DNA of 64,000 nucleotides from Gordionus sp. m RMFG-2023 (GCF_954871325.1 NC_088778.1:24537120-24601119), one strand, 5' to 3'. Positions 24,006-37,905 are shown, counted from the stretch's first letter. Program-made: numbers and translations. The notes: a model not told the origin generated them from the letters alone.

Positions 24006-27000
24006 TTAGTTCGCTTTTCTCGCCCTTTGATTTAGTTTGATTTCGCTAGGCTTTAGCCCTGCTATTATTAGATTTCGTTGATCTTCCGAAGCATGGGATA
24101 TCCCATTCATTTTTAATCTACTTTTATCAGCTTTATCTGTTTTAGATGGCGATTTTGACTCCGAAACCTGAACGAACGTGTTTTTATTCGCGTTATCTAT
24201 TTTAGGTTGTGAAGCCTGGATACTTTGTGAATACTCGAATTTGCCAATTTCGCGATTATTAATCGAAATCTGGTTGTTATTACTGATGGGGGTTAAGTAT
24301 TCTTCGTAAAGAGGGAAATTAGATGAGGATGTATCACAACTGCTTGAATCAGTGTGTTGGTTGACTTGATTAAAAGTTGCTTCGATGTATTTAATGGCCA
24401 TAGATGTTGAAAGGTTTTTTGATGAGTTCGAACTCACCAACGCATCGTAATACTCGTTGGGGTCTACGATGGGTAAAGGAACGGAACCATTACACATTTT
24501 TTTGGCTTTCTCTTTATGAAATTGAAAAGGGTAAAATAAAATAATAAGTTAATGTTAATATTAATATTATAATTGTATTAGAAAGATTTTAAATAGTGTT
24601 TTTATAGAGAATAACGAAATGATACATGATATTTTTAAAAATTGTAAGATGGGTTTTTTAAAAAGAATATAAATTAAAAGAGAAAGCCAATAATTATGTG
24701 CATCTTTATTACATAAGGCAGCCCTAACACAAGTTGACATCATTTTAGCATTCTTTATATTAAAATATCTAAAATAATAAACAAAAATGTTTTTATATTA
24801 GTATAATATTCAGGGCTAAAGTTTCATTGAAGCGGGATTTTAGCAATACAGCGCCTTTTTTTAAAAAATTTTGAAAGATCTGATTTTACCGAAAACCCGA
24901 TCATGAATTTTATGTATTTTTTAAAAATTTATATGAAAAAGTTTATAATCTAAAGATTAATAAGAGTAAAGTTTAAAAATTAAATTGCCATGATTCACAG
25001 GGTAAGTAAATTCTATAAATTCTAGTTACTATTAAACCACGTCTTTCAAAATTAAGGAACGCGTGCTATAAATGACTCAAGTTTTAAAAATTTGCTAAAA
25101 AGTTAAAAAAAAATAGATTTGATAACTATGACATATTTAAAAAACTTATTTATTAATGATAATTTATTAAAGTCGAAATCAAAATAAAAATCGGAATAAT
25201 TATAAGCGAAGAAAGTGATCAAAATATGTTTTCCAAAAAATTATATTTAAATTATTATATATGTTGTATTGGGACCAGAGGCATTCATGGGTCTGGTAGA
25301 CCCTAGGCCCTAATATTAAATATTCCAGCGGGCCTGGGGTTTTGAAATTTTTTTTAATGGGCTTGGACCTAAATTAATATTATTTAAATTTAGCTATTTA
25401 AAACAGTTGCTAACTAAAAAAAATATGGAATATGGGCAGAGCCGGGCATGAGCCTCAAATTTTATGATAAAAATGAGGACAACAATAAAAATGCTAATAA
25501 ATATTAATTTGCTGCGGGCCAATAAGCATGGGAATTTGAAATCTCTCAATATGGCGGTTTTTTAATTTTAAAAAATCGAAATTGACCGAAAATGTATTCC
25601 AACTGGCGTAGAATACTATTAGTTAAATTTGCCATGAATCTTATTTTATAATTTATGTGAAAAATCTATATAAAAAAATTTTGAGAAAAATTGTCTGAAA
25701 TTTACAATATGAGTACCCTACACATATTAGAATCCATTTCTGGTCTAATCTAAATTCGCTTTCGATACATGATTTAAAATTGAGAGAATTTTAATCCCAA
25801 TGAATTCCATATCCCATATCGAACATATATAACTTAAAAATTCATTTGCAAATATTTCGAAGAAAAAAAAATAACTTTGTCTAGCCAGTAGAATAGGAGG
25901 TGGGGGAGGTGGTTTTCTCCTAGGCATGTCAGACATATCATCTTTATCCTCAGCCTCACATGTATCGCCGTTCTTCTGAGTTTCATTAATTTCATGGACT
26001 GTTAGTAATATTTTATCGATTTAATATGTCATCTCATTAATATATAATATATATATTAGAAACACTATAAATGCAAAAAAATTATAAATCGATAAAAATC
26101 TAAAACTTAAACCTTTATTATGACCAACCGATAATTTGGTAACGTTTTGGGGAGACAATTTCGGAGGACGAATAGGAATCTTGGGTTTTATTTTAGATTT
26201 CGATCTATCAAGCGTTTGATTCGTTATTTTTGTAGTACTAGTGCCATTTTGCTAAACAGAGATTAGAGAAAAAAAACAATAGATAGGATATTTATAAAAA
26301 CAAACCTATATAGTGTAGTCGCCAGCTGATAATAGTGAAGATCAACAGTCCGATTAAGACCTAACCAATTTCAAAAATGTCGATAGTCCTGTTAAATTTT
26401 TAAAATCGGTCTTTACCTTTCCGAAATCCTTTATTTAAAAAAAACGGGTTCATGTTACTGTCTAAACTTGACGGTTCATCTTCACTAGTGTTCAGATTCG
26501 CGGAATACCTAAATTAAATTTGAGAAGGCCTAAAATATTTTATATTTGAAACGCATGAAATAAAGTGAGGTTTTAACAGGTCTAAATGATATGAAGTATA
26601 ATTGGTTAATGTTTAAAAGTCGGCTAAATCTATCGTCGTGAGGCGAAAAAAAATAACCAAGCTATGAGGCATGAGTTAATTTTTTTTTGTTTTTTTCAAA
26701 ATTGAGATATATCTCGAAGAAAAAAACGCGAGGCTGAGGTTATATTGTTTGGCTAAAAACAGTTCGGCTATTTTGTATGACTGCTAAAAATAGACCGACT
26801 ACCCAACTATGAGCTAGCAACGCAAGCGTATAAAACGATTACAGTAAAACTTGTCTAATATGGGCTCTTGATAATTCGGGCAACTCCCAAATGGATCAAA
26901 ATTTTGAGTCCCAATCAAATTCCTATTACTACAGAAAGTAAAAAATCTTGATAAATTGGGCAGCTGTCAAAGTTGGGTAAAAACATGGTCTCAACGGTGC

Positions 27001-30000
27001 ACAAATCAGACAGGTTTTACTGTATATAGTTATTTGACTTATTGTAAACCTTTTTATGGGTTAAATTTGTAGCTAAAAAGCTATTGGAATCTCCGTTGTT
27101 GCGTATTTTATTGTTGTAATTAGGAGAAGTGATCTTTTTGCTAGGGGATAATAATATTGCCGAAGGAGGTTTTGGGGGAGGAACTTTAGGTTTGCCTATG
27201 ATTCTAGTGGCCCTGTCACCGGAGGGTATTTTCTTCAAAATTACTCCTTCGCCTGAAAACTTTTTAATTTATGAAAGATAAGTTAACTATAAATATTCCC
27301 AGAACTCAATTTTTTTAGGGCTGAAATAAATGATTTTTAATTAACTAAACATATAAAAAAAATACATATTAATAAAAAATTCGATAACTCACTTCCAGTT
27401 CCGAAGAAGATGATGTATTGTTAGTTAGAGCAATGGCAGATGATGAAGCAATAGATGATTTCAAAGCTATCTCTTGATCGTGATAGCAATTAGTTGGCAC
27501 CCAATTATGAGAACTAGTTATAGGTATGGGAGGCAAAGGGGTCGTTAACAAATATCTAGGTAACATTAGGGGCCTCGAAGGTGGCACGTTGAGTGAACGA
27601 TTATTGTCGGATTTATCGGTACTCAAAGTGACTTGGCAACTTGAAATTTTTTTTTCAATCCCATTCACGGTGGTATTAGTTATCACGGCAGGGGTGTTTG
27701 AGAAATGCGTTTGAATAACCTTATTTTGCTGAGCAGTGGCGCAATGTAAATGCTTGTTATCTTCGACTGAATTTGACGACGTACTCCAATTCTCTTCGCT
27801 ACTAAACGAATCAACTACGAATAGAGCCGGGTTAGAAATAATATCTTCTGAAATTTTGTTGAAGGTTCCAACACTGACCATGTTGCTATCGTTCAAAATT
27901 TTATCGCTTATATTCAGGGAATTTCCTTTCAAATTGCCCAAACTAGATCTCTGATGGCCCTTGCGAATGGTGTTGGACGAAGATTTGCGGAAAAACTTCT
28001 TGAGGGAAGAAAATTTGGTGTTCGCTAAAGCGTTGAAATCATCGCTTTTCTTCAAATTTTGCAGGATGCTAAAAGCAATATTATTGTGAATTGGGTCGTG
28101 ATTAATGCTCGATTCGACGTACTGAACATTAAGTTTCGTTTTATTATTTGGAGTACATGACGTATTTTCAGGCAAAGGCATTGTTTTCACGAAATTTTGA
28201 AGATTCATATTATTCGTATCCTCGTGAAAATTTTCAGGGTTATCTAAAACATTTGTCGATTTTTGAGCTTCGAATTTAATTTGCGCCTGAACTTGGGCAT
28301 GTTTCTGGCTTTCTTTGATGGTCGTTTTATCGAGGCTTTTGGATCGAATCGTTTTGCGTGGATCCTTGTGATTTCTTAAAAGAGCAAATTTTAATGTATT
28401 CTCTTTGGTTATTTCAGAGATTGGATGATTTTGCTGGGCGTCAGGTACGAAGGGTAAAGGCGAGGCGCTTCTTACCCTGTGAATTACTGAAGGACCAACG
28501 GTATGAGATTTTTCGGAGGGGTTATTACTAAGTTCGTTTCTCGCATATACCTTTTGGGTTATTAGTGAATCATTAATATTTAACGTCTTGTGAGTGTTTT
28601 GAAATTTGGTGGAGAATTTGTGGGAAGGACTAAAATAAGTTTGTTTTCCTTGTTTAGGGGAAGAGGGCGAAAGGGACGAAGGAGCCGAAGGTGCCCTCTT
28701 TTTAGAGCAAAAGTGAAGTCTAGCGAGGTTCGTATCTGAACAATTTTTATTCAGATTTTGAGCTATGATTCCTAACTTAGAATCAAATTTGATTATACTG
28801 TTATGCGCGGAGGAAATGTTAAAACCGTTGGTGCCGAGCAGCTGTTTTGATTCGTTTTCCCGAGATTCGATATTTTTTGATTGTTTGTCGGCAACATTCT
28901 CTGGTTGAGGGGAAAACAAAACTACAATATCCTCCTTCCTAATCTCCCGCGTGTTCCGCTTATTGAATGTATTGACGGAGGTGAGACTGCCTTTAGTAAT
29001 GGCTTTGTTGAATAAATTTATCATGACATTACGTTTTCCTCTAGAAGCTGAATTATTTGAAGCAACGGGTTGATCTTTGATAACCAAGATATCACTATGC
29101 GAAATATCGGAATTGTCTAGGGATAGGCTCTTGTCAAGCCGTATGTCCATTTTTGTTTGGCTATTGGCCGAACCATCGTTCGAGGAATTATTATTTTTAG
29201 AGGGTGCACCAAAACATTGGCTGCCATCTTCCACTGATTCAATGAGTGAAAAATGAGACCCTTTGGCAGTATTTGACATGCCATAGTCGAGTTCTTCGTA
29301 GAGTGGAGACGTTAGCGCTTCCCTGTCAAGAATTTCCTCCTTCGATATTAAATGAACCGTTTTAAGGGCAGGAGTATCTAAACTTTTTGAGACGCAAAAA
29401 TTTCCGGGGACAAGTTTTGAAGGTTGTTGTATACGATCATATATAGGCGACAAATTAATACTTTTATTGGCGTTAAAATCATTAATCGCGTTTGATACAA
29501 AGTTGGATTTATTTTCATCGTCGGTTATTTGACCTTTCGAAACTAAGAAAGAGCGATTGTCTATCAAGTTATCGGAGGTAAACTCGGCTTCAATTTGTTT
29601 ATCGCTTTTGGGGGTAGAATTCGTAGTAGGCGTTTTATCGATTTTGGAATCCTCTACGTCATCATTAGTTACGACGCGTAGCATTGTTTCAGCGATTTCT
29701 TGAAGCAATGATTTTTCGCCGTCATCGTCGTCTCCTTCTTTGCCTTTCCTCTTAGCAGTTTCGTCCAACAGGTACTCAGATAGCCCTTTCAGTAAGTTAG
29801 AACGAGTGTCGATAACTGCCAACAAATCTCTCACCTCGCACTTTTCCGAATCTTTCGTTTCGTTATTAGTATTATTGTTATTAACTAGAGTAACATTTTC
29901 TATGTTAAAAATCGGTGGGTTATTAGAATCATTCCCCTTATGGTTAACATCGCCGACTGATTTATGGTCCAGTTCAGGCAAATGACTATAGTTATTATGA

Positions 30001-33000
30001 CCATTATCGTGAATCGCGTTTAAGGAGTCGTTATCATCGGTTAATTGGTTACCAGTCGACGTAGTTCTCTTGACATTAGTTTGCCTAACCTCAGCTTTAG
30101 GTGATAGACGATTAACGTTGGAGGAAAAACCGAGCAATTTAGCAGAGGGAGATAAATTTTTAATGTCTAGCCTTTCGAACCATGACCTCACTTTGACTGG
30201 GGAAGGGGTGGATTTATCACAGAAATCATTTTGTTTCCTCGAAAACATTTTGTCATCACCGACTGCTACGTTAACTATCACGTGGTTGGAATGGATCGAT
30301 GGCGAAGAAATGTTCGGTTTATTAGCATAATTAATGGTCGGGGTAGTTTGATCGGTATTCTTCGTAGGATTATGCGTGAGAAAAGTGGTGTCGACGGCGA
30401 CGAAGGAATTATTTATCGATTTAATATCCCCAATTTCAAAATTACGTGTAAAAGAAATATCGATTAATTCTTTTTGGTGGGACGTCGAAATTTTTTTGTC
30501 TTTTTTAGCATCATTATTAATGTTTAATAGTACGTTTATCCCGTTTGATTTTATTAAACCATTTTTAGCGAGATTTTTATTAGAATTATTTATCCCAATA
30601 TTATCGATTTTACGAGGTACACTAGCGCTATTATTATTATATTTTTCGCTTTTGTCATTAGTATTATTATCGACGATAATTTTATGAATATCGGTATTTT
30701 TGGTATGTTTAAAGGTAATCATATTTTCGCCACCGAAATCGTCCACCCTGCTCTCCGATGGCAGCGGAAGAGCAGTACCGTTCAAATTTTTGGTTATAGC
30801 GTTGCGTTCCGTGTTGAGTATAGTCTGCAAGGACCATTTCCTGTCCGCTTCATCCGCCCAGCTGTATTCATCCTCCGCCTCCTCGTCGTCACCATTTTGA
30901 AAATCGTTACCACTCTGTTCCAAGTTATTCGTATCATCACCCTGAGTGGTAGGGGAGGTACCCCCATCATAACCTATGATGTAGTTTAATAAAATGTAAT
31001 TTAACATGCACCCTAAATGGAAGCTTTTTGAAATATTAAAATAATTAACTAGTCATAATATATTATGTTTCGCTTTTATAGAAAACCTATGATTGCGGGT
31101 GGTTCTTGACATATGCGAACTACCCTCTTCTTCTGAATATAAGAGGGGGATAAGCGGTCTTCCGGAATTTGATCGCCAATCTTTTAGGGTATAAATGAAT
31201 GTATGAATAAAATATAGGGCTATATGGATCAATATGAGGTTGATTATAAAAATTATATTTATAGACCGACGCTGAAGTTTTAATTGAAAAATATAAATTA
31301 AATATATTTATAATATTTAAATAAAATAATAAGAAATGAATTACTTGGTTATAACCCCCCTCCTCCTGATTAGTCCGATTAAAAAAAATTATTTTAGGTC
31401 GGGGATGAGTTTTAAGGCCCGAGCCATGCTTCGGACTAGCATTTAAGACTCTGAAATAATCATCATTGGAAAAGCATGTTAAATTAGAGAAAGCACTTGA
31501 TGGTTATTTTACAAACTTTATCCTTCAAAAAATTAGGTAAAGCATCGTTTAAAAAAAAGAGATTCAAATTATATAGCTGAGAATATAAAAACTTAGGCAT
31601 TTAGATCTTTTTTTTAAAAAAATTTCAAACTGTCTAGAAATTAGAGCAAATACTGAATTTACTGGTGAAAATATATAAGGAAGATTTTTCCAAGTGAATA
31701 ATCTTCCAGGAATGCGATAATAAAACAATTTTTTGACCATAAATATGATAATCACCAGTTTTAATCAAATTTAGGTATTGTGGGGTCGGTGTTTTTTTTT
31801 AAAACTAGTAGCTGAACATGGACATCAAATGAAATTTAATTTTAACAAAAGATACTTTGCTTGCAATGTTGATAAACCTACGTTTTAATTAGAGAGATCT
31901 GGATAAAAGTCAGCAATTTAAAAAAAATTCCTAACATGGTACATGCGACATTGAATTATTCAAACTATTTATCATTTTATACTATTTTATAGGAAGACCA
32001 ATAACTGAGAGTGCCATTTTTTTGAATATATTTTGTCAGTTTATAATATTTAAATGATTATGATTGGTTCTGCGTGTTTCGTATATATATTAGTCTGAGA
32101 ATTTCCGCTTTTTACATCTGAGTAATTATTATTTGGTAATTTAGTTTGTTTAAAAATTATTCAATATTCTTTTTTTTTCGATTATAGCATTCATTCTGAG
32201 CGTTTAATTTTTTTAAAAATATTCTTAACTTCTTTTTTTTATTTTAAACTATTAAATAGGAATTTTTATTCTGATCAATCAAAAGTATATTTTCCATAAT
32301 CAAGGAAACTATAAAACCAGGATTTAACAAATTCCTCAAAAAAAAATAAATTGAGAATGCTAATGAATGGAAGTTTTTCATCAATATTTCCTCAAGATTT
32401 TTGCTAAAAATAATCTTCAAAGGGTCATTGAAGATTTTGTTAAACCTTGTTAAAAATACAAACCCAAACTACATTACCAAGGAAAAGGAAGTATGACGCC
32501 ATATCGTCATTTAAGTTGAAATAGAGGGGGGGGGGGGTCTTTTTGATTTGGATTTCATTTTTTGTGCTAATTTTGATTGGTAGATAAGATGTTAATAATG
32601 TATCCCACCTTCCCACCCAATATTATAAACTTTATTTTAAGTTTTTTTTAAAATTGAAATCAAAAAAGAATTTAAAATCAATAAATAACATTTTATTTAT
32701 CAAATTTCAAATATATCGTCTGCTAGAATTCAACATTTTAGTAATAATTCTCAAAATGCTATGAAGTTAAAATCGAATAATTAGCAATATAATACAAATA
32801 CTCACATAAAAAAAAGGATAGTTAAATTCTTTTGATAGGAGAATGGTATGATAGTAATTAAAAAAATTTTAACTTCTAATTTTGTATAATAAAACATCAA
32901 ACAAAATGAATTCAGCGTGATTTTATAACAAGGTAAAAAAAATTAGATATCAATAAATAACTATTTTTTAGAGAGAAAGTTTTAAAACATTGTTTAAATT

Positions 33001-34205
33001 AAAAAAAACTATTCGATTTTAAACCTCGAATAAATTTAAACCTCATTCATTTTTTAAAAAACATTTGATATGACACACAGTATGTTATAAATAGGTGGTG
33101 TAGTGTTCATATGTGCAGTTCGGCTGAAAAGCGAAAACCCCCCTTAGTAAATTGTCAAAGTTCCACAAATAGCATACCAAGAATTATTAATTAATAATTT
33201 TAAAAAAATAACTAATGTAATTTCAAATATTTCAGCAAAAAAAAATCAAACAGACCCCGGAACCCGACCCGATCGGTTAAATGTCACTATTTTAAAAATC
33301 TAGACTGGGTTTAAGAATAAATTATAAAACCTGGATCGGGCCTAAATGTTTAGTTTAAATGGGTTGATTTTTGAAGATGAAAAACCATAGAATAGATCAT
33401 TTTAGCATTCATTCATATTTTCAATTTCCTTAAAGTAATTTACAAATCTTTATAAACGTAGAATCCAGGTAAAATATATAAAAAAATTTTTTTAAAAAAT
33501 AGACCAGGTTAGGTTTTAAAATTGGCCGGATCTAAAAAAATAGACCCCTGAAGGGCTTGGTTAATATCATACTAACGTTTAACAGGACCTGGCAAAAAGT
33601 TGGCCCAAGGTCCTATGAAAGGGGGGACGCGAAACACCTAATATCCCTCTTAGGCCTCGTTCAGAGTAAGGGCGAAATACCGCGAGTCTAAGCAATGCAG
33701 ACCTTAGAAAAATCCTGATTACCTTTATAGAGACGTGGCTGCCTAAATCAAAATATTTAAATATCTAGAACGAATAATGATAATAGCCTAATACAAATTA
33801 AATTACAGATTATAAATCACCGTCACCAACGAAAGCGTGTTTTTTATGAGGATTAATAGCTTCTTTTTATGTTGTTAAAACTAACAATATTTTATTGAGT
33901 GTTTCATCTAACCATATAAAAAACTTTTATAAATATTCCGATAAACACACCTATTTATAATTACAAATCAACACTTTATTATTACCCTGTGTCATTTATA
34001 AATAATAAATTACTAATTTGGTAGGAATATTTTGAGATCTTGTTCGGGCATGATCACATTCGGATTTGCAACAATTGACGCATAACTCTTTCTTCCACAC
34101 ATTCCGGATGAAGGTACTGCACGATAACACGTGGTGACCGTTACCGACAAAACCTTTGCTATTCAAGGTAGTAGAGTCTGTTTCAGTTGTTGAATCACTT
34201 ACCAT
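24006..34205 (-). CDS. large disordered scaffold with PEAK/MPRIP-like N-terminal zinc motif
   Basis: Seven-exon model, transcript order: 34205-34014, 31132-31087, 30973-27389, 27252-27050, 26251-26113, 25998-25876, 24511-24006; phases 0, 1, 1, 0, 1, 1; 1,597 residues. Exon 1 holds C29-x12-C42-x2-C45-x6-H52 with F, VWK and N in between (CSTFIRNVWKKELCVNC), the spacing and signature of the N-termini of PEAK1/PRAG1 and MPRIP. Next comes RVVRICQEPPAIIGYDGG, comparable to PVIIG in PEAK1. Exon 3 is low-complexity, rich in Asn/Ser/Lys, with acidic YSWADEADRKW (about 116-126), tyrosine motifs (SPLYEELDYG) and basic LKKFFRKSSS. Exons 3-6 carry SH3-ligand-like runs (PPPKPP, RRKPPPPPPILLARQ); exon 7 has NEYYDAL and LYEEYLTP. 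No pseudokinase or PH domain is visible. Exon 3's donor (GTTATC) was chosen by phase; GTGAGT four bases earlier is stronger but breaks frame. Family naming rests on the short motif. Confidence 0.7.
25262..25530. repeat. GC-rich interspersed repeat in intron 6 of scaffold gene
   Basis: Words GGGCCTGGGG, GGGCTTGG and GAGCCGGGC in an AT-rich setting. Possible ends CAGAGGCATTCATGGG and, inward from the right, ATTCCCATGCTTATTGG. Resembles the GC-rich hAT-like family but no target duplication seen. Confidence 0.4.
33235..33620. repeat. GC-rich interspersed repeat in intron 1 of scaffold gene
   Basis: CCCGGAACCCGACCCGATCG at about 33257, then GGCC/GGGC words every 30-100 bases up to about 33610. 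Probably another degraded member of the same broad GC-rich class; ends unclear. Confidence 0.35.
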
Positions 34206-35671
34206 TTTGAGATTCTTTTATCCACGAAAAGACCGGCAAATTAAATCAATGGCAAGGTAATTTTCCTTGTTATTTCTTGATTTAATAAGATTTTCTACAT
34301 TGTCCCTTTTTTAACTTATGATTTGAGAAACGAAGTCCTACCACCTATAATGAAAGAGAGAGAAAAAAAAGTTTATTGATATTTATTAGAATATTAGTTT
34401 AAATAATATGATTAAAGTTAAATGATTAAAATTAATGATAAATAAAATATTAAAATCATAATCACGTTTTCAATTTATATTTATGTAATAATTTCTTTCA
34501 AAATAATCAAAATTTAATTGAAATATTATATAAATTATAAATTTTTATTATCATCGAGGAGATAAAAATTTCATATATTTTTTATATATTGATAATCTTA
34601 TATCTTTAAAATGAAAAATAAAACAATGATAAAAACAATTATTAACAAAGTTCATTTATCCTAATATAATGAGATAATATCATCATTTTCAAAAATTAAT
34701 TCCTGATTATTTATAAATATATTTTTTTTTTAGATCTTCCAAATACTTTTTTTTGATGTTTGCTTTTCTCTTATGATTGTTATCTAATTTTTAAATCAAT
34801 TCAACTCTAACTATTTATCTAGAGTCACCGCTCATAAAATATCCAAAATTTTAAAGAGGTCTCAAGAAAATTATTTTAACTCATATAATTTTACTATTAT
34901 TTGAGCCAGTTTTTTTAAGCTCACTGTTTTTATTAACGTAAAGAAATATCGATATAATTGCTTATAAAATACCTATAAATACAATTAAAGGATGTTGTCA
35001 TATATCATAACGAATAAGTTTGAATTTGGCATTTTTGTTAGCAAAGATGGTTACATCGATCTGACATTAAATCTGATAGTCAAGACCAATATCGAAAAAT
35101 ATAAGGCAATAAGATTGTCTTAAGACTTGAAGTTTTATTTTAATAATTTCAAATTGCAAATAAATAAATGAAATATTTTACTATATTTTATAAATTATAA
35201 TTGAAAAAACATTTTTTTATCCTCTCTTTATTGTAAAAAATATTATGATTTTTTTATGTAAGGAGAAACTATTTCTTTATTACAAAACTTTTAAAAAAAT
35301 TTAATAAAATCCATATTTTAAAAAGGGGGGGGGGGGGGTGGAAGGGGGAGTGTTGCTAAGGGATTATATATTGCATAATCTTAACCAAGTTGTTTTTTTT
35401 AAATAAAAGGAAGTTTTGTTTTACTTTTTTATATTTTATAAAAGCTTTTTATGTATAAAATTGAATAAAATGAGGTTTATACATTAGTGCTTGAAATTAA
35501 ATAATAATTATATATAATCCTAACTAAAAGTTGAGTTCAAGAATAATCCCTAGATTCTTTCATGAGTCTTAAGAGGCCGAGGCTAGCTTTTACTGACAGA
35601 TTTTTTAGTCCTTTGTTTCGAAATTTCTATCAAATTCCATTTATAGGCTGATATTAAAATTCTTAGCTTTC
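34206..35671. other. upstream region of scaffold gene
   Basis: The first 100 bases should contain the 5' leader of the minus-strand gene. No clear TATA element. A G run of about 14 bases lies at 35325-35338. No gene recognised. Confidence 0.4.
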
Positions 35672-35820
35672 CGCTAATATTGTCAAACCAAAAAATATTA
35701 CGCTAGCCTGTAGATTTTTCTCCTAGATGGTAGGTTTGTATTAAAAAATCTCGAGGTTTGAATAATAATATTCTGGGTAAAATCTTAAACGAGCCTTTAA
35801 ATCGTTAAAAAATCAGCAAT
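35672..35820 (+). mobile_element. fold-back MITE, family F, degraded copy
   Basis: Retains the arms GTAGATTTTTCTCCTAGATGG and AAAATCTCGAGG with the usual centre, but the terminal repeats are lost or altered. Most degraded copy. Confidence 0.45.
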
Positions 35821-36759
35821 TTTAAATCACTGCGCTGGAAAAAGAAATTAAAAAGTGAGCTAGGACGACCTCTTCGGTTAAAATTGGGCGATTTCGCTAT
35901 AGTTAAAAAAAATATATAAAATGTTATGGCAAAATATCAAAGAAAATTAACTTCGCCATTGTTATTTCACAACAAACTCATTTTTTTGTTAGAAAAATCT
36001 TTGACTATAAATAAAATTGCGCTGTTTAAAATTGAATGCTAGGATGTAGGAGTAGATTAGTATAGTTTCGTAGCCACTAAAAATATCAGCATTTGTGTTA
36101 GTAAATTTTTTTTAAATATCAGAAGGGCCCAATAATTCATTTTTTAAAATATCATGTATTGATCAATATTTTTAAAATTAGCCGATTCGATATATCAAAT
36201 TAAAAATTAAAAGGGTAAAATAAAATTATATCAATTAATCAGTTTGAAAATCACATAATGGAGGGGTTAATATTCATATGCTCATATTTTCAATTTTTCC
36301 CTTTGAAACAATTTGCAAAAATTATTTAAAATAACAAATTTTTTAAAGATTATGGGCAGGGTCATTAAAAATCTCAGGCCGGTTTTGAGGGATAATTTTT
36401 TTTTTAAACTAGGGCTAAAATTTTGTCCTCTATCTGTTTTTTATGACATTATTTTTTTACATTTATGTCATAACCGGGATAGGATTCTCGAGGGATTCGG
36501 ATAATCTCTCAATTATAATTCATAAAGGATTTTTAAATTTAAAAAAAATCTTTCTGATCGGAAATGAAGCATCTATAAGAAGTATGTTTGTCTTTGTATT
36601 GTTAATTTCGAATAATTTTGCCGTAAATTTTTGAACTACAAATACACAAAAGTTTAAAAGCAAAATTGTATGAAATAAAGGGTGTGTGTTATCTACATAA
36701 TATACATGGTTGGAATAACATTTCCGGTCAAATCAGATTTGTAAATTTAGAAAATAGAA
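35821..36759. other. AT-rich intergenic DNA
   Basis: Nothing recognised; the open frames at 36313-36634 are AT-run artefacts. Confidence 0.45.
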
Positions 36760-36886
36760 CTTGTTAAACGACTCGATTTCCAACTCAAGATTTTAGCTAG
36801 AAAAAAAAACCTAAGCCTTTAGATTTCGCTAATAGGTGTCCAAACCTTTGTGCCATCTTTGAGCAAAATCTTCAGGCTTACGTTTT
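36760..36886 (-). mobile_element. fold-back MITE, family F, half copy
   Basis: Begins TTGTTAAACGACTCGATTT, includes the centre GTGCCATCTTTGAGC and then stops at CAGGCTTACG, so the right outer arm is missing. Confidence 0.65.
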
Positions 36887-37783
36887 TTTAAAAATAAAAT
36901 ATAAGATCTTATCTTTTACATTAATTTATATATATAAGGTTTACTAGAATTTTCACAATTATGTCAAAATAGTAGTAATTACAAAATACCCAATTTTAAT
37001 CAATTTTAAAAACTCAAAAAATATTTGAATTTCAATTTTTATATAATCCCAAAAAAAACAAAAGATGATCTTTTTTTTAAAAAAAAGAAGAAATAATCGA
37101 TATAAATTGAGCATTGATTTTTTTTATCAATAAAACGTTTTTATAATTCACATTATTATGCATGAAAATTTAGAGATTTTATTAAAAGTTCAAAAATCCC
37201 TTAGCTTAGCTCTGACAATAACTAAAAAAGATGCGAGAGAAATAAAGAGAAGACTTTATTAGTTTTTTGGTTAAGCAAAGCAAGCATAAATTATTTCGTT
37301 TAAAAAAGTAATGAAAAATTTTAAAATGTCCAAAATATCCCCCCCCCCCCTTATTTTTATTTTTGTAAAATGATAATGTATTTAAACATGCTTAACTTGT
37401 CCTTAATATCGATTTGTAAATTTTTACAAAAAAAAATTGCTCTCATATTTTCATCTTAAAAGAATTTACAAAACACAGCCAACCAAAATTATTTAAAAAT
37501 CGAAATTTTTAAAAATTCGCTTGATGGGGTTTAAAATTTAAAAAAAAACCTGTATTAACCAAAAAATATTTTTAAAATCCTAGCCAAACTTTAAATGGAG
37601 TTTTTTTAAAAAAAATATTTTTTGGGTATGGCTTAAAATACTTAACTTCTATATAGGTCTTTATTAGAATACATTTTATTTCCGCTTATAATCTTTTCCC
37701 GCATTTGGGATTCCAAAAATCTTATAATTTACAAGGTTTTTCGGGTTTAACATTTTAAATGCCTGATCTCTTGAAAAATCGGC
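36887..37783. other. AT-rich intergenic DNA
   Basis: No gene recognised. A C run lies at about 37341-37350. Confidence 0.45.
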
Positions 37784-37905
37784 TAGTGTCATTAAACGGC
37801 TCAATTTAGCGGATTCTAAATTAAGATTTAAATAATATTACCTCCAGATTTCGCTAATCATTCTACCATCTACGAGCAAAATCTCCAGGCTCGCGTAAAT
37901 ATTAG
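37784..37905 (-). mobile_element. fold-back MITE, family F, half copy
   Basis: TAGTGTCATTAAACGGCTC start, centre CTACGAGCAAAATCTCCAGG, ends at GCTCGCGTAAATATTAGG. Truncated at almost the same internal place as the copy at 36760. Confidence 0.65.

Noticed and set aside
27526-30989. Several plus-strand open frames of 60-103 codons
   Set aside because: Antisense shadows of the big exon of the minus-strand scaffold gene.
24006-34205. Calling the scaffold gene an MPRIP orthologue
   Set aside because: The short cysteine motif fits MPRIP too, but no PH domain is seen in any exon and the following IIG motif and proline/tyrosine layout fit the PEAK family better. A firm name is not justified.
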